This document shows, piece by piece, positions 15,806 to 18,897 of a stretch of 18,897 nucleotides of DNA. The notes under the pieces are model-generated. The model was not told the DNA's origin and ran no database searches. It worked only from the letters and a program-made list of their open reading frames with translations. How positions within the stretch are numbered: position 1 is the first letter of the stretch; each line of letters begins with the position of its first letter. Both the position numbers and the translations under genes were made by a program. Source of the stretch: Dehalococcoidia bacterium (lineage in GTDB: Bacteria; Chloroflexota; Dehalococcoidia; SM23-28-2; RBG-16-64-32); contig JAUYGU010000037.1 of the NCBI GenBank assembly GCA_030690405.1, forward strand, positions 1 to 18,897, written 5' to 3'.

Positions 15806-16228
15806 ATGACGGAGGCGGTGCTCGGCGTCAAGGTGGGCGACCGGGCCGAGTTCGAGAAGACGGTGACGGCGGAGGACGTCCAGCGGTTCGCGGACGTCAG
15901 CGGCGATACGAACCCGCTGCACCGTGACCCGGCGTACGCGGCGAAGACCCGCTTCGGCCAGTGCATCGCCCACGGGATGCTCAGCGCGGGGTTCATCTCG
16001 GCGGCGCTGGGCACCAAGCTGGCGCCGCACTGCTGCGTGATCTACCTGAGCCAGAGCCTGCGTTTCCTGCGTCCGGTCAAGATCGGCGAGACGATCCGGG
16101 CGGTGGCGGAGGTGAAGGGGACGGACGCGCAGAAGCGGATCGTCACCCTGGAGACGGACTGCTACAACCAGGACGGCGAGCCGGTGGTGAAGGGCGAGGC
16201 GGTGGTGCTGCTGGACCCGGTGTCGTAG
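15806..16228 (+). CDS. MaoC-family (R)-specific enoyl-CoA hydratase (PhaJ-like)
   Basis: 140-residue single hotdog domain, the length of PhaJ. The hydratase motif is complete: FADVSGDTNPLHRDPAYA with Asp34 and His39 five residues apart, as Asp31/His36 in Aeromonas PhaJ, followed by AHGMLSAGFISAALGTKL for dimer packing and RFLRPVKIGETI. It should hydrate trans-2-enoyl-CoA to (R)-3-hydroxyacyl-CoA in the cytoplasm. In PHA-making bacteria this feeds polymer synthesis, but no pha gene is in the window, so a role in beta-oxidation side chemistry or with the next gene is equally possible. Good promoter and ribosome site; the mesaconyl-CoA hydratase gene begins 73 bases downstream on the same strand. 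Confidence 0.92.
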   Translation: MTEAVLGVKVGDRAEFEKTVTAEDVQRFADVSGDTNPLHRDPAYAAKTRFGQCIAHGMLSAGFISAALGTKLAPHCCVIYLSQSLRFLRPVKIGETIRAVAEVKGTDAQKRIVTLETDCYNQDGEPVVKGEAVVLLDPVS

Positions 16229-16301
16229 GCGCGCGGGCGCGGACTTTCGCATCTGCCGTCCCGTCGGTTAGCATACGGTGGGCCGTAGCAGGTGGTGAGA
16301 G

Positions 16302-17381
16302 ATGTCCGCAAAGACGACGACCGGCAACTTCTTCGAAGACTTCCAGGTGGGCCAGGTGTTCCGCCACGCCGTGCCGCGCACAGTCAGCGAGGGCGACCTG
16401 GCGTTGTACATCGCGCTGACCGGCGACCGGCGGCCGCTGCACTGCTCGCGTGAGTTTGCGCAATCGCTCGGCTTCAAACGGGAGGTCGTGCACGACCTGC
16501 TGGTGTTCCACCTGGTGTTCGGGCGGGCGGTGCCGGACGTCTCGCTCAACTCCCCCGCAAACCTGGGCTACGCGGACGTGCGCTTCCTGAACACCGTCTA
16601 CCCCGGCGACACCCTGCGGGCGGAGACGGAGGTTATCGGCAAGCGGGAGACATCGCGGCCGGACGTGGGGATCGTCTGGGTGCGCACGCGCGGCTCCAAC
16701 CAGCGGGACGAGCCGGTGCTCCAGTTCTACCGCTGGGCGATGGTGAACAAGCGCGACCCGAATACGAGCTCCGGTGCGGACGACGCGCCCGAGCTGCCGC
16801 CACGAGTCGCCGTCGAGGACCTGCACGTGCCGCCGGAGCTTGACCTGTCGCGGTTCGATCCGGTGGCGACGGGCGGCCGCTTCTTCTGGGAGGACTACGA
16901 GGCGGGGGAGCGGGTGCTGCACCCGCAGGGGATCACGATAGAGGACGCGGAGCACCAGCTGGCGACGCGGCTGTACCAGAACAACGCCCGCGTCCACTTC
17001 AACGACTACATGCAGCGGAAGTCGAAGCTGGGGCGGCGGATCGTCTACGGCGGCCACATCATCTCGGTGACGCACGCCATCTCCCACGACGGGCTGGAGA
17101 ACGTCATCCGCATCCTGGGGTTCAACGCCGGCACGCACGCGAACCCGACGGTGGCCGGCGATACGCTGTTCGCCTGGACGGACGTGCTGGAGCGGATCGA
17201 CCTGGGGCGCGAGGACGCGGGGGCGCTGCGGCTGCGGCTCGTCGGCGTGAAGAACCTGGACCCGAGCCAGGAGCCTATCGAGCTGAAGGTGAAGGACCCG
17301 GAGTCCGGCCGGGAGCACCACCACCCGAACGTGGTGCTGGAGCTGGACTACACGGTACTGATACCGAAGCGACGGTCGTAG
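16302..17381 (+). CDS. mch: Mesaconyl-CoA hydratase (beta-methylmalyl-CoA dehydratase), two-hotdog MaoC protein
   Basis: 359 aa with two hotdog domains, matching the length of Mch. It interconverts mesaconyl-C1-CoA and erythro-beta-methylmalyl-CoA, a step in the ethylmalonyl-CoA pathway and 3-hydroxypropionate bicycle. Mch landmarks: GNFFEDFQVGQVFRHAVPRT at the N-terminus, DLLVFHLVFGRAVPDVSLNS, ANLGYADVRF, and in the second domain ATRLYQNNARVHFNDY (residues 222-236) and RRIVYGGHIIS, which form the active site. The end LDYTVLIPKR is also typical. Start ATG 16302 has GGTGAGAG upstream. The neighbouring PhaJ-like gene may be cotranscribed. Partner enzymes (malyl-CoA lyase, ethylmalonyl-CoA mutase, mesaconyl-CoA transferase) are not in the window, so the pathway is not proven. 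Confidence 0.88.
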   Translation: MSAKTTTGNFFEDFQVGQVFRHAVPRTVSEGDLALYIALTGDRRPLHCSREFAQSLGFKREVVHDLLVFHLVFGRAVPDVSLNSPANLGYADVRFLNTVYPGDTLRAETEVIGKRETSRPDVGIVWVRTRGSNQRDEPVLQFYRWAMVNKRDPNTSSGADDAPELPPRVAVEDLHVPPELDLSRFDPVATGGRFFWEDYEAGERVLHPQGITIEDAEHQLATRLYQNNARVHFNDYMQRKSKLGRRIVYGGHIISVTHAISHDGLENVIRILGFNAGTHANPTVAGDTLFAWTDVLERIDLGREDAGALRLRLVGVKNLDPSQEPIELKVKDPESGREHHHPNVVLELDYTVLIPKRRS

Positions 17382-17410
17382 GGTATAGGGACGCTGCTCG
17401 TTGCGGCCCC

Positions 17411-17432
17411 GGGGCGGAGCAAGCGCCGCCCC
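17411..17432 (+). terminator. Possible terminator or repeat hairpin after mch
   Basis: GGGGCGG (17411-17417) pairs with CCGCCCC (17426-17432) around an eight-base loop, 30 bases after the mch stop. There is no T-run, so intrinsic termination is doubtful; the sequence also resembles dispersed GGCGGAGCAAGCGCCGCC elements. Confidence 0.3.
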
Positions 17433-17471
17433 TACATTTCGCGCCCGAAAACGCCCCCCAGGGCCGGCGGC

Positions 17472-17510
17472 CTACTCGTACAGCTTGACGATGCGGACCT
17501 GGCCGGCCCT
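17472..17510 (-). pseudogene. Possible relic of a ferredoxin 3' end
   Basis: On the minus strand, twelve codons and a stop read RAGQVRIVKLYE. The intact ferredoxin just upstream ends with GRIKVHKLY before a different tail, and GQVRIVKLY matches it residue for residue by identity or conservative change. Short match, so it may be chance. Confidence 0.25.
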
Positions 17511-17516
17511 TCGACT

Positions 17517-17533
17517 GTCCGCCTGCGGCGGAC
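17517..17533. repeat. Hairpin GTCCGCC-TGC-GGCGGAC inside a CTTCGAC...GCTCAGGATGAGCGG element
   Basis: Seven-base perfect arms around TGC. Left flank is CCCTTCGACT and right flank is GCTCAGGATGAGCGG, which together resemble the dispersed element CTTCGACAAGCTCAGGATGAGCG known from many bacterial genomes, with a hairpin placed at its middle. Located just after the ferredoxin stop. Confidence 0.5.
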
Positions 17534-17557
17534 GCTCAGGATGAGCGGCAGACGCTA

Positions 17558-17797
17558 TCACCGCTCTAATGTTTCCCCGGAGTAGAGCTTGTGTACCTTG
17601 ATGCGACCCTCAGGGGCGGCCTGTATGCAGAGGTCGCAGAGGACGCACTCGTCCTCGTTATCCGTCACCACGACCGCCTTGCCGTCAGCGTCGAGGTCGA
17701 AGATGTTGACGGGGCAGACCTCCACCAGCTTCTTCGCCAGTTCGGCGTCGGCGGCCGCCTGCGGATCGACCTCCACGCGGATGAACATGGAGGGCAT
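17558..17797 (-). CDS. Single-cluster [4Fe-4S] ferredoxin family protein
   Basis: 79 aa. Cysteines: Cys28 followed by Pro (EVCPVNIF), then Cys51-x-x-Cys54-x-x-Cys57. In the 2[4Fe-4S] ferredoxin scheme these are C4 and C5-C7, so one cluster is kept. The first three cysteines and the last one (now Ala in AAPEG) are gone, so the other cluster is lost. It is a small cytoplasmic electron carrier of the FixX-like or family-protein kind; the partner is unknown. ATG 17797 is chosen because AGGAGG lies seven bases before it; the open frame runs to 17869 through hairpin sequence. It lies 118 bases downstream of the SucD-like gene on the same strand. Two hairpins fill that gap and may affect expression. 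Confidence 0.88.
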   Translation of the reverse strand: MPSMFIRVEVDPQAAADAELAKKLVEVCPVNIFDLDADGKAVVVTDNEDECVLCDLCIQAAPEGRIKVHKLYSGETLER

Positions 17798-17826
17798 CAG
17801 GCGGCCTCCTGGCGGGGGACAGAAGC

Positions 17827-17846
17827 CCGCGGATTGAAATCCGCGG
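17827..17846. repeat. Hairpin CCGCGGATT-GA-AATCCGCGG
   Basis: Nine-base perfect arms around GA; the core is TGAA. Lies between the SucD-like and ferredoxin genes, 30 bases before the ferredoxin start. Confidence 0.8.
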
Positions 17847-17870
17847 CTCTGCGCCCTTCCTTCGACCAAG

Positions 17871-17890
17871 CCTCGGACTGAAGTCCGAGG
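17871..17890. repeat. Hairpin CCTCGGACT-GA-AGTCCGAGG
   Basis: Nine-base perfect arms around GA; the core is TGAA. 24 bases from the previous hairpin and 25 bases after the SucD-like stop. Same design, unrelated arms. Confidence 0.8.
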
Positions 17891-17915
17891 TACGTATCGC
17901 CAGGTGCACAGGCGG

Positions 17916-18812
17916 TCACTGCAGGCACTCCTTCACCAGGCCGGGGATCTCCGATATCTCCTCCGCCACGCGGATGCCGGCCTCAGTGAGACGGCGGACC
18001 TTCTCGGCGGCGGTGTCCTGCTTCCCCTCGACAATCGTGCCGGCGTGGCCGAAGCGCATGCCGGGCATCGCGTCCATGAAGCGCCCGGCCATAAAGGCGA
18101 CGATGGGCAGGCGGGTGCCATGCTCCTGAACGTAGGCGGCGAGCTGCGCCTCCATGGGGCCGCCGGGCTCGGAGTAGATGACGATCGCCTTCGTCTCCGG
18201 GTCGGCCTCGAACAGGGGCAGGAGCTCGGCGTAAGTGGAGCCGATGATGGCGTCGCCGCCGATGCTGACGGCGGTGCTCTGGCCGAGGCCGGCGGCGGTG
18301 AGGGCGTTCGATATCTCGGTGGTCATGCCGCCGCTGCGTGACATAACGCCGACCGGCCCCGGCGTGTACGCCTTGCGGGCGTCGTCGGCGGGGCCACCGA
18401 GGCCGCCCATCTTCGCCTTGCCCGGCGCGATGACGCCCAGGCAGTTGGGGCCGATGAGCCGCGCCCCGTGCATGCCGGCGAACTCCACGATCTGCGCCAC
18501 CTCGCCGCGGGGGATGCGCTCGGTGACGATGACGAGCAGCTTGATCCCGTTCTCTATCGCCTCGAAGGCGGCGTCGCGGACGAAAGCGGGAGGCACGGTG
18601 AGCACAGAGCCGTCCACGCGGATGCGGGAGGTGATCTCGCGGACGGTATCGTAGACGGGGACGCCGTAGACGTCGCGGCCGCCGCGGCCGGGCGTGACGC
18701 CGCCAACGATCTTAGACCCGTAGTTCAGGCACTCGCGGGTCATGTTGACGGCCTCGCGGCCGGTGATGCCCTGGATGATGAAGGTGGTGTTCTCGTCGAT
18801 GAGGATGGACAT
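17916..18812 (-). CDS. CoA ligase (ADP-forming) alpha subunit, SucD/MtkB-like
   Basis: 298 aa, the length of succinyl-CoA synthetase alpha (SucD) and malate-CoA ligase beta (MtkB). The CoA-binding domain begins MSILIDENTTFIIQGITGREA and GGVTPGRGG, the ligase domain has GVMSRSGGMTTEI, and the phosphohistidine motif is GMRFGHAGTIVEGK with His256 (His246 in E. coli SucD). It works with the beta subunit upstream to make an acyl-CoA from an acid, CoA and ATP/GTP. The segments IYSEPGGPMEAQ and SRSGGM differ from classical SucD (EIGG, SRSGT), so the acid may not be succinate; malate is worth testing, given mch nearby. Start codon overlaps the upstream stop (TGATG), so the pair is translationally coupled. 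Confidence 0.88.
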   Translation of the reverse strand: MSILIDENTTFIIQGITGREAVNMTRECLNYGSKIVGGVTPGRGGRDVYGVPVYDTVREITSRIRVDGSVLTVPPAFVRDAAFEAIENGIKLLVIVTERIPRGEVAQIVEFAGMHGARLIGPNCLGVIAPGKAKMGGLGGPADDARKAYTPGPVGVMSRSGGMTTEISNALTAAGLGQSTAVSIGGDAIIGSTYAELLPLFEADPETKAIVIYSEPGGPMEAQLAAYVQEHGTRLPIVAFMAGRFMDAMPGMRFGHAGTIVEGKQDTAAEKVRRLTEAGIRVAEEISEIPGLVKECLQ

Positions 18813-18897
18813 CAGACCTTCGCCCCCGCCTTCTCGACGGCACGGCGGGCGGCCTCGGACATCGAGACCGTGCGGTCGCAGTACTCCACGCCGTACT
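18812..18897 (-). CDS. CoA ligase beta subunit (SucC/MtkA-like), C-terminal 28 residues only
   Basis: Only the last 28 codons are inside the window: YGVEYCDRTVSMSEAARRAV followed by EKAGAKV and a TGA. The stop shares one base with the ATG of the SucD-like gene, the normal order (beta then alpha) for ADP-forming CoA ligases. The short peptide alone is not diagnostic; the call rests on gene order and overlap. Confidence 0.6.
   Translation of the reverse strand, partial: YGVEYCDRTVSMSEAARRAVEKAGAKV

Overview
The window is an 18.9 kb, GC-rich, densely coding bacterial stretch with 16 protein-coding genes, two of them cut by the window edges. I see no RNA gene, transposase, CRISPR array or phage gene. 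High GC, System II (CcdA/TlpA) thiol chemistry, a Bacillus-type acetyl-CoA synthetase, a mesaconyl-CoA hydratase and many CoA-ester enzymes fit an uncultured Chloroflexota-like bacterium (for example Dehalococcoidia). That placement is inference; no marker in the window proves it.

Region 1 (1-2620, minus strand) is an operon of an acetoacetate-decarboxylase-family protein, a small SAM methyltransferase of the METTL7/TMT1-like type, and a partial FAD-dependent oxidoreductase. The oxidoreductase lies in the same frame as the methyltransferase, immediately after its stop codon, and appears to need a CTG start. Region 2 (2755-6667, plus strand) holds a MATE exporter, then a very short glutaredoxin overlapping a cysteinyl-tRNA synthetase that carries a complete extra GT2 glycosyltransferase-like domain at its C-terminus. 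This fusion is the most unusual object in the window.

Region 3 (6664-10459, minus strand) holds an HMGL-like (isopropylmalate-synthase-like) condensing enzyme, a PPOX-type flavin protein and acetyl-CoA synthetase. Region 4 (10600-14230, plus strand) holds CcdA plus a TlpA/ResA thioredoxin, which act together in extracytoplasmic disulfide reduction and cytochrome c maturation, followed by an SCPx-type thiolase and a crotonase that lacks one of the two hydratase glutamates. Region 5 (14238-15596, minus) is an MmgE/PrpD protein. Region 6 (15806-17381, plus) has a PhaJ-like MaoC hydratase and a two-hotdog mesaconyl-CoA hydratase. Region 7 (17558-18897, minus) has the end of a CoA-ligase beta subunit, its alpha subunit (SucD-like) and a single-cluster ferredoxin.

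Taken together the genes suggest acyl-CoA and dicarboxylic-acid metabolism: acetate and dicarboxylate activation, thiolysis, hydration of enoyl- and mesaconyl-CoA, and Claisen-type condensation. They are split over several transcription units, so one complete pathway cannot be read from this window. Several intergenic gaps carry short hairpins that share a central TGAA but have different arms, and these look like a dispersed repeat class. Sigma-70-like promoters are visible before several units and help fix two start codons.
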